From contig NZ_MAGO01000008.1 in NCBI RefSeq assembly GCF_001687335.1, positions 62,001-126,000 of the forward strand: DNA of 64,000 nucleotides, read 5' to 3'. Under the pieces are notes generated by a model. That model did no database searches. It was given only the letters and a program-made list of their open reading frames with translations, and was not told the DNA's origin. This document shows positions 35,413-43,704 of this stretch, piece after piece (position 1 is the first letter of the stretch; the number at the start of each line of letters is the position of its first letter). A program made the translations under genes and the position numbers. Source of the DNA: Dissulfuribacter thermophilus (GTDB lineage Bacteria > Desulfobacterota > Dissulfuribacteria > Dissulfuribacterales > Dissulfuribacteraceae).

Positions 35413-36302
35413 TAAAACAGGCCCTCTTAGTAAAGATTTCCCATAGAGGCCTAAAATTTGGCATGTGTTCTATAATGAACGTCAAAAGCGGCAAATGTAG
35501 CGAGGACTGTGCCTTTTGTGCCCAGTCAGCAAGGCATACGACTAATGCTCCAGTATTCGGACTGAAGTCAAAAGAAGAAATCTTGCGCCACGCCCAAAGG
35601 GCAAAAGAATTAGGAGCTACACATTTTAGTCTAGTTGCAAGTGGTCGTGGTCCCACCCAAAGTGAACTCGCTGAGGTTATAGAGGCGATAAAATATCTAA
35701 AAGATAGGGTAGACATCAAAATCTGTGCCTCACTTGGAATCATAGACGAAGATGGACTCAGGGCCTTAAAGGAAGCAGGCCTCAGCAGGTATCATCACAA
35801 CATTGAGACATCCAGGGAATATTTTCCAACGATCTGCTCTACCCATACCTTTGAAGAAAGAATTAACACCATTAAGAGTATCAAAAATGTGGGACTGGAG
35901 TGTTGCTCTGGGTGTATTTTGGGCATTGGAGAGACTAAAAAAGATAGAATATCAATTGCTGAGACACTTAAAGAGATTGGAGTCGACTCTGTCCCCATCA
36001 ATATCCTAGTGCCAATTGAGGGTACAAGACTTGGGGGGAAACCATCCAGCATCACCCCACTTGAGGTTATTGAAACCATTGCCCTGTTTAGGCATACTTT
36101 AAAGACGCCAGCGATTAGATTGGCTGGAGGGAGAGAAGAAGGACTAGGCGACTTCCAGGCCTTGGCATTCATGGCTGGCGCAGACGCATTGATGATTGGA
36201 GGATATCTTACGACTCCAGGTCGTGATCCAGAATTGGATTTAAGATTAAAAAGAGATGCAATAGAATTTTGGAAAAGGTTTAGAGATAATGCTGAAAAAT
36301 AG
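35370..36302 (+). CDS. bioB: Biotin synthase
   Basis: About 310 residues, radical SAM enzyme. The motif is KCSEDCAFCAQSARH (C-x3-C-x2-C). YHHNIETSREYFPTIC and ECCSGCILGIGE carry the conserved residues near the [2Fe-2S] sulfur donor, and AIRLAGGREE its Arg ligand. It inserts sulfur into dethiobiotin. Start candidates are ATG 35370 and ATG 35388, both inside the end of bioA. The end overlaps pstC by 14 bases, so biotin and phosphate genes share a transcript. Confidence 0.96.
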   Translation: MDNIRGMQEDFFELIKQALLVKISHRGLKFGMCSIMNVKSGKCSEDCAFCAQSARHTTNAPVFGLKSKEEILRHAQRAKELGATHFSLVASGRGPTQSELAEVIEAIKYLKDRVDIKICASLGIIDEDGLRALKEAGLSRYHHNIETSREYFPTICSTHTFEERINTIKSIKNVGLECCSGCILGIGETKKDRISIAETLKEIGVDSVPINILVPIEGTRLGGKPSSITPLEVIETIALFRHTLKTPAIRLAGGREEGLGDFQALAFMAGADALMIGGYLTTPGRDPELDLRLKRDAIEFWKRFRDNAEK

Positions 36303-37215
36303 AGGCAGAACACCAGAGCTCTTATTTCAGTTCCTTACACGCTTTTCCGGAAGCTTTATCCTGATACTCCTTTGCGCAATGCTAATTTCCCTTACGTGGG
36401 AGGCATGGCCATCCATACAAAAATTTGGGATTGGCTTCCTCTTTTCCACGGAATGGGACCCTGTAAGGGGCAATTTCGGGGCACTTACCACAATAGTTGG
36501 CACTGTTTTATCCACTGCCATTGCAATGATCATAGCCGTACCTCTAGCCATTGGGGTTGCCATCTTTCTGACGGAACTTGCTCCTTTTTCCTTGAGACCC
36601 ATCTTTGGTACGGCAATTGAGCTACTGGCAGCAATTCCCAGTATAATTTACGGTATGTGGGGGCTCTTTTCCCTTGCTCCCATACTTGCTGACCACGTGC
36701 AGCCATGGATCACAGAACACTTCGGTTTCATACCTCTATTTGACGGCCCACCTATGGGTGTTGGAATGTTTACAGCAGGTCTTGTCCTCTCCATCATGAT
36801 CCTTCCATTTATGGCCTCAGTCATCAGAGACTGTTTTTTAATGGCGCCACAGGTGCTCAAAGAATCCGCCTATGGTCTTGGTGCCACCACATGGGAAGTA
36901 GTCAAGGATGTGGTCATTCCCTATAGCAAACGGGGAGTCATCGGTGGATTGTTTCTTGGACTGGGGAGGGCTCTTGGAGAAACAATGGCAGTCACATTTG
37001 TGATTGGAAACGCCCATGAACTCAGCATTTCCCTTTTTGATCCAGCCAATACAATTGCCTCAACACTTGCAAATGAATTTACCGAGGCATCGGATCCACT
37101 CTATTTGTCTGCACTGATAGAGCTTGGTCTTGTCCTCTTTATGATCACCTTCATCATACTTGGTTTGGCAGAATGGTGGCTCAATAAGAGTAGCCCTGGA
37201 GGAAAATCTAGATGA
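36289..37215 (+). CDS. pstC: Phosphate ABC transporter permease PstC
   Basis: A 308-residue inner-membrane permease with about six hydrophobic segments. GRALGETMAVTFVIGN is the ABC-coupling (EAA) loop of PstC; FLFSTEWDPVRGNFGAL is the usual early PstC block. With PstA it forms the channel for phosphate uptake. It follows bioB with a 14-base overlap and overlaps pstA by 4 (ATGA). Confidence 0.95.
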   Translation: MLKNRGRTPELLFQFLTRFSGSFILILLCAMLISLTWEAWPSIQKFGIGFLFSTEWDPVRGNFGALTTIVGTVLSTAIAMIIAVPLAIGVAIFLTELAPFSLRPIFGTAIELLAAIPSIIYGMWGLFSLAPILADHVQPWITEHFGFIPLFDGPPMGVGMFTAGLVLSIMILPFMASVIRDCFLMAPQVLKESAYGLGATTWEVVKDVVIPYSKRGVIGGLFLGLGRALGETMAVTFVIGNAHELSISLFDPANTIASTLANEFTEASDPLYLSALIELGLVLFMITFIILGLAEWWLNKSSPGGKSR

Positions 37216-38057
37216 CATTAAGGTCAAGATCACTGCGAAAATTTGTAAATCTCGTGGCACTCATTTGCGCGAGCGTGTCTGCCTTAATTGGTATCTTTTT
37301 CCTCGTTTGGATCCTTTGGGAAATAACGGGAAAGGGGATATCATCTGTAAATTGGGAATTTTTTTCTGAGCTTCCAACACCACCTGGCGAACCAGGAGGC
37401 GGTCTTGCCAATGCCATAGTCGGCAGCATAATAATCACTCTTTTGGCAATGGTCCTAGGAGTGCCAATAGGGATACTTGCAGGTACCTATTTGTCAGAAT
37501 TCGGACACGGTCGTTTTGCTGATCTAATACGTTTCATTACAAATACCTTTGTTAGCGCACCTTCCATCGTAGTTGGCGTCTTTGTGTACTCCATTATGGT
37601 GGTCCCAATGAAGAGCTTTTCAGGACTTGCTGGTGGGGTATCCCTTGGGATCATAATGTTGCCTGTAATAACCAGGACTACAGAGGAAATACTAAGGCTA
37701 GTCCCAGTAGGACTCCGAGAAGCTGCCCTGGCCCTAGGTACCCCATATTGGAAAATGGTAGTGAGTATAGTATACAGGGCGGCAAAGACTGGCATGATTA
37801 CAGGAGTGATACTTGCCGTTGCGCGCGTTTCAGGAGAAACTGCTCCGCTTCTATTTACCGCACTCAATAGTCCGTATTGGCCCAGCGGCCTCACTGAACC
37901 CATGGCGAATCTAACAGTTACCATTTTTAATTATGCAATGAGTCCTTATGAAGATTGGCAGGCAAAGGCATGGGGTGGTGCTTTTTTAATAACTGCTGCA
38001 ATTCTCGCTATTAACATACTCTCGAGATTGTTTGCACAGAGAGGTAGCAAAAAATAG
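37212..38057 (+). CDS. pstA: Phosphate ABC transporter permease PstA
   Basis: A 281-residue permease with six hydrophobic segments. AVARVSGETAPLLFTALNSPYW is the PstA coupling loop, and PSIVVGVFVYSIMV and GIMLPVITRTTEEILRLVP are typical. It pairs with PstC. It is followed by a 130-base gap and then pstB with its own strong ribosome site. Confidence 0.95.
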   Translation: MTLRSRSLRKFVNLVALICASVSALIGIFFLVWILWEITGKGISSVNWEFFSELPTPPGEPGGGLANAIVGSIIITLLAMVLGVPIGILAGTYLSEFGHGRFADLIRFITNTFVSAPSIVVGVFVYSIMVVPMKSFSGLAGGVSLGIIMLPVITRTTEEILRLVPVGLREAALALGTPYWKMVVSIVYRAAKTGMITGVILAVARVSGETAPLLFTALNSPYWPSGLTEPMANLTVTIFNYAMSPYEDWQAKAWGGAFLITAAILAINILSRLFAQRGSKK

Positions 38058-38187
38058 ATGCAGTTGACTCATTCAGCCTGCCCCTACAATTTTATAGCCA
38101 CTCATTTGGTAATTAAAATTACCACTATGTACATAGATTTATCATGATGGATTAACTAGTTAAAAAAGTGATAAAACTCTGGAGGTC

Positions 38188-38964
38188 ATGATGCTACTTC
38201 CCAGTAATGTTCCCGTAAAGATAAAGGTTAGGAACTTAAACTTTTTTTATGGTTCTTTTCAGGCGCTATTCGATAATAACCTCGACATTGCTGAAAGAAA
38301 GGTGACTGCATTCATAGGGCCTTCAGGGTGCGGCAAATCCACCCACATCCGCACGTATAATCGAATGTTTTCTCTTTATCCAGACCAACGTGCCAGTGGA
38401 GAGATCATCATTGAGGGCCAAAATATTTTGGCTGAAGATGTTGACTTGATTGAGTTGAGAACAAGAGTTGGGATGGTGTTTCAAAAGCCAACCCCTTTTC
38501 CAATGAGTATCTTTGACAACGTAGCCTATGGACTGAGATTGAAGGCTAAAATGCCCAAGTCTGAATTGGAAGGAAGAGTAGAAGAGGCACTCCGTGGTGC
38601 TGCGTTGTGGGACGAAGTAAAAGACAATTTAAATGCCATGGGAACAGACCTTTCTGGTGGTCAGCAACAAAGGCTATGTATAGCTAGAGCCATTGCAGTT
38701 GAACCAGAGGTCATATTGATGGATGAACCCTGTTCTGCCCTCGATCCTGTGGCCACATATAAGATTGAAGAACTAATTGATAAACTCAAAGAGAAATTTA
38801 CAATAGTCATTGTCACCCACAACATGCAACAAGCAGCAAGGGTGTCTGACTACACTGCCTTCTTCTACCTTGGAAGATGTGTAGAATTTGGACCCACCGA
38901 AAGTATCTTCACAGCCCCGTCTAAGAAAGAAACAGAGGATTACATTACTGGGCGTTTCGGTTAA
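38188..38964 (+). CDS. pstB: Phosphate ABC transporter ATPase PstB
   Basis: A 258-residue ATPase with PstB hallmarks: [19 protein letters not shown], Walker [19 protein letters not shown]-loop [19 protein letters not shown], signature [15 protein letters not shown], Walker [14 protein letters not shown]. The Walker-A downstream Thr-His replaces the usual Leu-Leu or Thr-Phe. It powers PstCA. No pstS, phoU or phoB/R is next to it. GGAGG lies 6 bases before ATG. Confidence 0.96.
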   Translation: MMLLPSNVPVKIKVRNLNFFYGSFQALFDNNLDIAERKVTAFIGPSGCGKSTHIRTYNRMFSLYPDQRASGEIIIEGQNILAEDVDLIELRTRVGMVFQKPTPFPMSIFDNVAYGLRLKAKMPKSELEGRVEEALRGAALWDEVKDNLNAMGTDLSGGQQQRLCIARAIAVEPEVILMDEPCSALDPVATYKIEELIDKLKEKFTIVIVTHNMQQAARVSDYTAFFYLGRCVEFGPTESIFTAPSKKETEDYITGRFG

Positions 38965-39347
38965 TCTATGCCATTAGTTATGTAGCACATAGCAAGTTTT
39001 TCCAAATTGATTACAGTTCATATGGATTAATATTGAAAGTTTATCCCCATTTCCAATGGGACAAAGAGTAAAAATGTTTTCTGTTTAAAACATAGCAATA
39101 GATATTCAATATTTTGAATATATACACTCTTGAAGATAAATAAAAATATATTTTTTGTGTGTATCTATGTTCATCTAATGAGTGTAGAAGGAGTTAAGGC
39201 TTACTATAAAATGTGACAAAAAATACATTCAATTTATTTGCTAACATGTGAATTTAATCTGTAAACTTGACTATATAATGAGCTAATATTAATGATAGCT
39301 GAACACTGCTTCACTTTCAGTGAGGCAGGATTTTCTAGGAGGGGAAT
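38965..39347. other. AT-rich intergenic region between pstB and cmk
   Basis: No gene or RNA seen. It holds a perfect 8-bp inverted repeat, ATATTCAA-TATT-TTGAATAT (39102-39121), which could be an operator, and a consensus -10 box TATAAT (39274-39279) with a separate TTGACT (39267-39272) that may start the cmk transcript. CTAGGAGGGG just before the cmk GTG is its ribosome site. Confidence 0.4.
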
Positions 39348-39995
39348 GTGACTGTTATCGCTATCGATGGACCAGCAGGCTCTGGAAAGAGCACCATTGC
39401 CAGACTCCTTGCTGAGAGACTCGATTTTCAATACCTGGATACAGGTGCAATGTATAGGGCTGTGGCACTGGCGGTTCATCGAAAAAATTTGGATCCAAAC
39501 GACGAAGAGTCAGTAAGAAAATTGCTTCCAACACTCAGTATTGACCTTAGAGGAGATAGGACCTTTTTAAATGCAGAAGACGTCTCTCATCTCATTAGAA
39601 CGCCAGAAATTGACCTCCTTGCATCAACGGTATCCAAACTTCCTTGTGTAAGGGAATTTTTAACAAAACTACAGAGAGACTTTGCAGAAGGCCGTGATAT
39701 TGTTGCAGAAGGTCGCGATATGGGAACAGTAGTCTTCCCAGAAGCGCCCTATAAATTCTTTCTAACAGCATCACCAGAAGAACGGGCCAGGAGACGAAAA
39801 AAACAGCTTGAAACCCAAGGTGAAAAGGTGTTATATGAAACTATATTGTATCAAATAAAAAGCAGAGATAAACAAGACAGCGGTCGTTCAATCGCCCCAT
39901 TAAAGGTCGCCAAAAATGCCGTAGTGGTTGATACCACTGGTAAAACTATAGAAGAGGTATTAACTGAAATAATAAGGAGTATGGATCGTGGCTAG
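39348..39995 (+). CDS. cmk: Cytidylate kinase
   Basis: A 215-residue kinase: P-loop IDGPAGSGKSTIARLLAE, LDTGAMYRAVAL, and AEGRDMGTVVFPEAPYKFFL with the CMP-binding Arg/Asp. It phosphorylates CMP and dCMP. The start is GTG 39348 after a strong GGAGGGG. Its end overlaps the MarR gene by 8 bases. Confidence 0.97.
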   Translation: MTVIAIDGPAGSGKSTIARLLAERLDFQYLDTGAMYRAVALAVHRKNLDPNDEESVRKLLPTLSIDLRGDRTFLNAEDVSHLIRTPEIDLLASTVSKLPCVREFLTKLQRDFAEGRDIVAEGRDMGTVVFPEAPYKFFLTASPEERARRRKKQLETQGEKVLYETILYQIKSRDKQDSGRSIAPLKVAKNAVVVDTTGKTIEEVLTEIIRSMDRG

Positions 39996-40461
39996 GAAAA
40001 AGAATTCAAAAATATGCGAAGAGCAAAATCGTTTTAGCATAGACGAATGTCTTGGTTTTATTGCCAACAGATTGGTAAGGGTATTTCAAAAGGCATTTGA
40101 CAAAAAACTCGAAGCCCATGGTCTCACAAGTGCCCAGTTCTGTGTCCTTGCCAAACTCTTGGAAGAAGAGGGTATTACTCAAACTGAGCTTGCCCATAGG
40201 CTCTATATTGAAAGCCCTACCCTCGTAAGGACACTTGATAGGATGGAAGAGGCCAATATTATTGAAAGAAGACGTGATCCAAGCGATAGAAGAGCCTATC
40301 ATATTCACCTTAAACCCAAAGGTAAGAAGATGAGGGACTTCGTGGATGAAATCGGATTTGCAGTACATCAAGAGGCCACAAAGGGGCTCACAAAGGATCA
40401 AATAGAGAATCTTCGCAGTACGCTCTTCAGAATCTGGCAAAACTTAGAAAATCTACAATAA
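39988..40461 (+). CDS. MarR-family transcription regulator
   Basis: A 157-residue winged-helix protein: dimer helices (FIANRLVRVFQKAFDKKLE), recognition helix and wing (LAHRLYIESPTLVRTLDRM, RRDPSDRRAYHIHL with the conserved wing D-x-R). Its start is GTG 39988, overlapping cmk by 8 bases. A palindrome of the MarR/SlyA half-site type lies just downstream, ahead of a lipoprotein gene, and is its best visible target. The effector is unknown. Confidence 0.92.
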   Translation: MARKKNSKICEEQNRFSIDECLGFIANRLVRVFQKAFDKKLEAHGLTSAQFCVLAKLLEEEGITQTELAHRLYIESPTLVRTLDRMEEANIIERRRDPSDRRAYHIHLKPKGKKMRDFVDEIGFAVHQEATKGLTKDQIENLRSTLFRIWQNLENLQ

Positions 40462-40483
40462 AAAATCATAAAAATTTTACTTG

Positions 40484-40509
40484 CATGCCTTTCGAGGCAT
40501 GTTTATTTT
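40484..40509 (+). terminator. Rho-independent terminator after the marR gene
   Basis: CATGCCT-TTCG-AGGCATG followed by TTTATTTT: a 7-bp stem closed by a stable tetraloop, ending the cmk-marR transcript. Confidence 0.85.
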
Positions 40510-40513
40510 GTAG

Positions 40514-40537
40514 TTAAAATTAGCATACTAATTTTAA
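40514..40537 (+). promoter_or_regulatory. Palindromic MarR/SlyA-type operator candidate
   Basis: TTAAAATTAG-CATA-CTAATTTTAA is a perfect 10-bp inverted repeat. Its core TTAGCATACTAA resembles the SlyA/MarR consensus TTAGCAAGCTAA. It touches the AGGAGG ribosome site of the lipoprotein gene and lies 53 bases after the marR stop, so binding could block that gene. Alternatively it is an mRNA hairpin near the ribosome site. Confidence 0.6.
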
Positions 40538-40554
40538 GGAGGCTGAAAAGTATT

Positions 40555-40962
40555 ATGACTATAAAAAAAGATTTCAGCAAAAAGATTATATTCAGCAAGG
40601 TAAGTATCCTTGGCCTCCTACTGTCGATTCCATTTTTATTCATTTCATGTGCTCCAAAGGGGGTGATATGCAGTAAAGGCACCCCTGAAGAAAGGGCCGG
40701 ATACCAAGGCTATATCTACCTAGGTACTCAAAAGCACTCCAAGGTAAGAGATAGTCTGTGCGCAGGCGATATCGACAAGATCTTGATGGTGGCAACCAAT
40801 CTAACGCCCTTTCAAAAAATAGAACTCCGAGACCTTACATGTGGAGACAATGCCTCTGTTGAAGGATTCAATAAATTTTTCAATAGCCTTGACGATGCCA
40901 CAAAGGCAGATCTAATTCGCGCCTTTGCAACCTACGGCTACTATATTCACGGCTATGGGTGA
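40555..40962 (+). CDS. Small lipoprotein of unknown function
   Basis: A 135-residue protein with a charged N-terminus, hydrophobic stretch VSILGLLLSIPFLFISC and lipobox Cys near residue 32, so it should be lipidated and anchored in a membrane facing the periplasm. The mature part of about 104 residues has three further Cys (VICSKG, SLCAGD, LTCGDN), perhaps disulfide-linked or metal-binding. I recognise no domain. It has an AGGAGG ribosome site behind a palindromic operator candidate next to a MarR gene, so it may be induced by that regulator's ligand. Confidence 0.75.
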   Translation: MTIKKDFSKKIIFSKVSILGLLLSIPFLFISCAPKGVICSKGTPEERAGYQGYIYLGTQKHSKVRDSLCAGDIDKILMVATNLTPFQKIELRDLTCGDNASVEGFNKFFNSLDDATKADLIRAFATYGYYIHGYG

Positions 40963-40973
40963 TAGCCTAAAGT

Positions 40974-40997
40974 AAATGGCAGTTGCCATTTGATTTA
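40974..40997 (+). terminator. Weak terminator-like hairpin after the lipoprotein gene
   Basis: AAATGGC-AGTT-GCCATTT is a 7-bp stem followed by GATTT only. Short T stretch, so low confidence. Confidence 0.4.
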
Positions 40998-41003
40998 AAA
41001 GGC

Positions 41004-41190
41004 TTCTACCTTCTTCCTAGACTAGTAAACAGGTAGAAGGCAGAAGGGAGAAGGTAGAAGCAAGCCCTGCCTGTACAAAAGCCAGAGGCTGGAGGGCAAG
41101 GTTCAAAATTTTCTTCCTTCAACTCAAAACTCAAAACATCCAAAGCTCTTTTCCTTCAACTCAAAACTCAAAACTTTTATACGGTGGTGA
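41004..41190 (+). repeat. Dispersed repeat with hairpin and AACTCAAAACTC tract
   Basis: Begins with a 13-bp inverted repeat, GCTTCTACCTTCT / AGAAGGTAGAAGC (about 41006-41061). Then comes the segment shared in reverse complement with 33055-33112 (AAGCAAGCCCTGCCTGTACA), then AACTCAAAACTC-type units (about 41119-41177). No coding sequence. Confidence 0.65.
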
Positions 41191-41206
41191 CGAATTCGTT
41201 CGTCAC
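41187..41206 (+). repeat. Perfect short hairpin upstream of modA
   Basis: GTGACGAA-TTCG-TTCGTCAC, an 8-bp stem with a four-base loop. There is no T run after it, so it is not a normal terminator. Its role is unknown; it sits about 100 bases ahead of the modA promoter. Confidence 0.4.
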
Positions 41207-41281
41207 GAAAGTTTGGGTTGAAGTATCTCGTTAGGAAAACATCGTCTCAATCCTAATAAATTCCACAGGAGTTAAAATGCC

Positions 41282-41309
41282 TTGATCGTTATTCCCAAAT
41301 GGGTATAAT
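41282..41309 (+). promoter_or_regulatory. Promoter for modABC
   Basis: TTGATC (41282-41287), 16-base spacer, consensus TATAAT (41304-41309). No ModE-type palindrome is evident. Confidence 0.6.
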
Positions 41310-41362
41310 GCTTTTGGTACAAATTTTGCCCCTATAGAAAATATTAAGAAAAAAAAGGAGGT

Positions 41363-42118
41363 ATGATCATGAGGCGATTTGGGACACTCTGGTTCGTAAT
41401 TCTCGTATTATTGGGTATTAGTTCAGTTTCAGCAGCAGATAGCACAAGTCTAAATGTCGCAGTTGCTGCCAATTTTGAAAGGCCTATGGAGGAACTTGCC
41501 TACATTTTTGAAAAGAAGACTACAATATTGTTAAGGCCTACATATTCTGCCACAGGAAAATTCTATGCACAGATAAAAAACGGTGCGCCTTTCGATGTTT
41601 TTCTTGCGGCGGACTGCCGCAGGCCAGATCTGCTTTACAAAGAAGGATTAGCAGAAAAGCCAGTTATATATGCCCGTGGACAGGCAGTGCTGTGGACACG
41701 AATAAAGGCTCTTTGTAGTGAACAATCTTGGCAGGATGTCATAAAGAAAAACAGTCTAAAAAAAATTAGTATCTCAGACCCGATAACAGCTCCATATGGT
41801 GAGGCTGCTGCCAATGCCCTGAAAAAAACAGGTATCTGGGAACAGATTTACCCAAAATTGATATTTGGCCACTCAGTAAGCCAGGCATTTCAATACGCAG
41901 AGATGGGAAGCACAGACGTTGGTTTTACAGCACTTTCCTATGCCCTTTCAAAAGAAGGCAAGAGAGGGTGTTACTGGCCCATTCCTGAGGCGCCACCAGT
42001 AGTGCAAAAGGCATGCATACTCAAGAGGACTGAGAACAGACATGCTGCAGAACTGTTTATCAAGTTTCTAAGATCTGATGAGATAAAACCCATCTTAATG
42101 AAATACGGCTATAGGTAA
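41363..42118 (+). CDS. modA: Molybdate ABC transporter substrate-binding protein
   Basis: A 251-residue protein with a signal peptide (to about SVSAAD, residue 26). The mature start LNVAVAANFERPMEELAYIFE, the oxyanion site ATYSATGK-like PTYSATGKFYAQIKNGAPFDVFLAAD, and the C-terminal ELFIKFLRSDEIKPILMKYGY are ModA hallmarks. It captures molybdate (or tungstate) in the periplasm. A strong AGGAGG ribosome site precedes ATG. First gene of modABC. Confidence 0.95.
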   Translation: MIMRRFGTLWFVILVLLGISSVSAADSTSLNVAVAANFERPMEELAYIFEKKTTILLRPTYSATGKFYAQIKNGAPFDVFLAADCRRPDLLYKEGLAEKPVIYARGQAVLWTRIKALCSEQSWQDVIKKNSLKKISISDPITAPYGEAAANALKKTGIWEQIYPKLIFGHSVSQAFQYAEMGSTDVGFTALSYALSKEGKRGCYWPIPEAPPVVQKACILKRTENRHAAELFIKFLRSDEIKPILMKYGYR

Positions 42119-42124
42119 TCAGAC

Positions 42125-42790
42125 ATGGATTTGACTCCTCTGTATCTCACTGCAAAACTTGCCCTTGTCACCACAGCCATACTTTTGGTTATTGCTGCGC
42201 CAATAGCCTACTGTTTTGCCTATGTGAGATTACCGGCCAAACCCTATTTGGAGGCACTGGTCAGTATGCCTCTGGTACTTCCACCCACTGTCCTTGGCTT
42301 TTACTTATTAATCATAATGGGGCCCAACGGAGTGCTTGGCCACTTCTGGGAAAGGGTTACTGGCGAAAGGCTCTGTTTTACCTTTACGGGTATCGTCATC
42401 GCATCCCTAGTATATAGTTTTCCATTCGCTGTACAACCACTTAAGGCTGCATTTGAAAAGATCGATCGCCGGATGCTGGAGTCAGCCTATGTACTTGGCT
42501 GTTCCCGGATTCAGACCTTTTACAAGGTTATCCTTCCCAACAGTCTGAACGGCATCTTGGTTGCGGCCATCCTCACCTTTGCCCATACCATGGGGGAATT
42601 TGGAGTGGTCTTGATGGTCGGAGGTAGCATTCCTGGCAAGACAAAGGTGGCCTCTATAGCCATTTATGAATACGTGGAGTCACTGAGATACAGTGATGCC
42701 AATATGCTTTCACTTGCCCTAGCAGTAACAAGCTACCTGGTCTTAGTGGCCGTAAATTCATTGAACCGGAGGAATAGCCATGGAACTTAA
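42125..42790 (+). CDS. modB: Molybdate ABC transporter permease
   Basis: A 221-residue permease with five or six hydrophobic segments: SMPLVLPPTVLGFYLLI and the coupling loop AHTMGEFGVVLMVGGSIPGKT are typical of ModB. It forms the molybdate channel with ModA and ModC. It overlaps modC by 11 bases. Confidence 0.95.
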   Translation: MDLTPLYLTAKLALVTTAILLVIAAPIAYCFAYVRLPAKPYLEALVSMPLVLPPTVLGFYLLIIMGPNGVLGHFWERVTGERLCFTFTGIVIASLVYSFPFAVQPLKAAFEKIDRRMLESAYVLGCSRIQTFYKVILPNSLNGILVAAILTFAHTMGEFGVVLMVGGSIPGKTKVASIAIYEYVESLRYSDANMLSLALAVTSYLVLVAVNSLNRRNSHGT

Positions 42791-43553
42791 AGTAAAAATA
42801 TACAAAAAACTCTCAGGGTTCGACATTGATATCTCATTCTCGTGTCCTAATGGCAGCCTTCTGGCACTAATAGGCCCCTCTGGTGCTGGTAAGACCACTA
42901 TAGTGCGCTCAATTGCTGGGCTTGAACGCCCAGATAGTGGTTTTATTGCCTGTAACGGGATTGTTTGGTCCGATACAAAGAAAGGCATCTGGGTGCCCCC
43001 TCAAAAGAGGAGACTGGGGTACGTCTTTCAGGAATATAGTCTCTTTCCCCACCTGACTGTGGAGAAAAACATAGCCTTTGCCGCTGATGACCTAAAGGAG
43101 GTGGAAGAACTGATTGAGCTGCTGGGGATAGGGCATCTAAGAAGACGAAAACCGCATCAGATCTCAGGTGGAGAACGCCAGAGAGTGGCCCTGGCTCAGG
43201 CACTGGCCAGAAAACCCAGCGTCCTTTTACTCGATGAACCCTTCTCAGCACTCGACATAGCTACACGACAAAAGTTAAGAGAGGAACTAAAATCCCTCAA
43301 AGGCCGTCTCTCCATACCGATTGTCATGGTAACCCACGACCTCAATGAGGCCCAATTTCTGGCTGATGAGATGTTGCCCATCGAACAGGGAAAGATGGCC
43401 CCAGAATGGCTCTCCCGATTCCTATCTACCTGTTGGCACGGAGACTCACCTTCAAGTGCACCATCTCCTGATGCCCCTAAGGGCGAAACCACTCTGTCTT
43501 ATCCTGGGATTCAGGCTGAACACCACTACAATGAGTTGGTCCGAATCATCTAG
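42780..43553 (+). CDS. modC: Molybdate-type ABC transporter ATPase, short form
   Basis: A 257-residue ATPase: Walker A GPSGAGKTTIVRSIAG, Q-loop VFQEYSLFPHLTV, signature ISGGERQRVALAQAL, Walker B LLLDEPFSALDI and switch His (VTHDLNEAQ). Classical ModC is about 350 residues with a C-terminal molybdate-binding TOBE/Mop domain; that domain is absent, and the last 50 residues (SPSSAPSPDAPKGETTLSYP) look unstructured. It completes the modABC operon. Confidence 0.92.
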   Translation: MELKVKIYKKLSGFDIDISFSCPNGSLLALIGPSGAGKTTIVRSIAGLERPDSGFIACNGIVWSDTKKGIWVPPQKRRLGYVFQEYSLFPHLTVEKNIAFAADDLKEVEELIELLGIGHLRRRKPHQISGGERQRVALAQALARKPSVLLLDEPFSALDIATRQKLREELKSLKGRLSIPIVMVTHDLNEAQFLADEMLPIEQGKMAPEWLSRFLSTCWHGDSPSSAPSPDAPKGETTLSYPGIQAEHHYNELVRII

Positions 43554-43581
43554 GCTCTTGGCATAAGTGCCACGAGGCGCT

Positions 43582-43608
43582 GAGAGCTGCCAATTTAGGC
43601 AGCTTCTC
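43582..43608. terminator. Hairpin between convergent modC and kinase genes
   Basis: GAGAGCTGCC-AATTTA-GGCAGCTTCTC forms an about 10-bp stem with one bulge. No T run follows on either strand, so it may not terminate alone. Confidence 0.35.
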
Positions 43609-43704
43609 ATAGCCATAGAAATTTATGATCCATCCATCCATGTCGATCGAGCTGAGGATAGAGCCATAGACGCCTAAAGTGTACTGAAAATGGAGAATAC
43701 CTTT

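Noticed and set aside
43556-43575. Sigma-54 promoter (TTGGCATAAGTGCC)
   Set aside because: Spacing between the GG and GC doublets is too short, and it lies between convergent gene ends.
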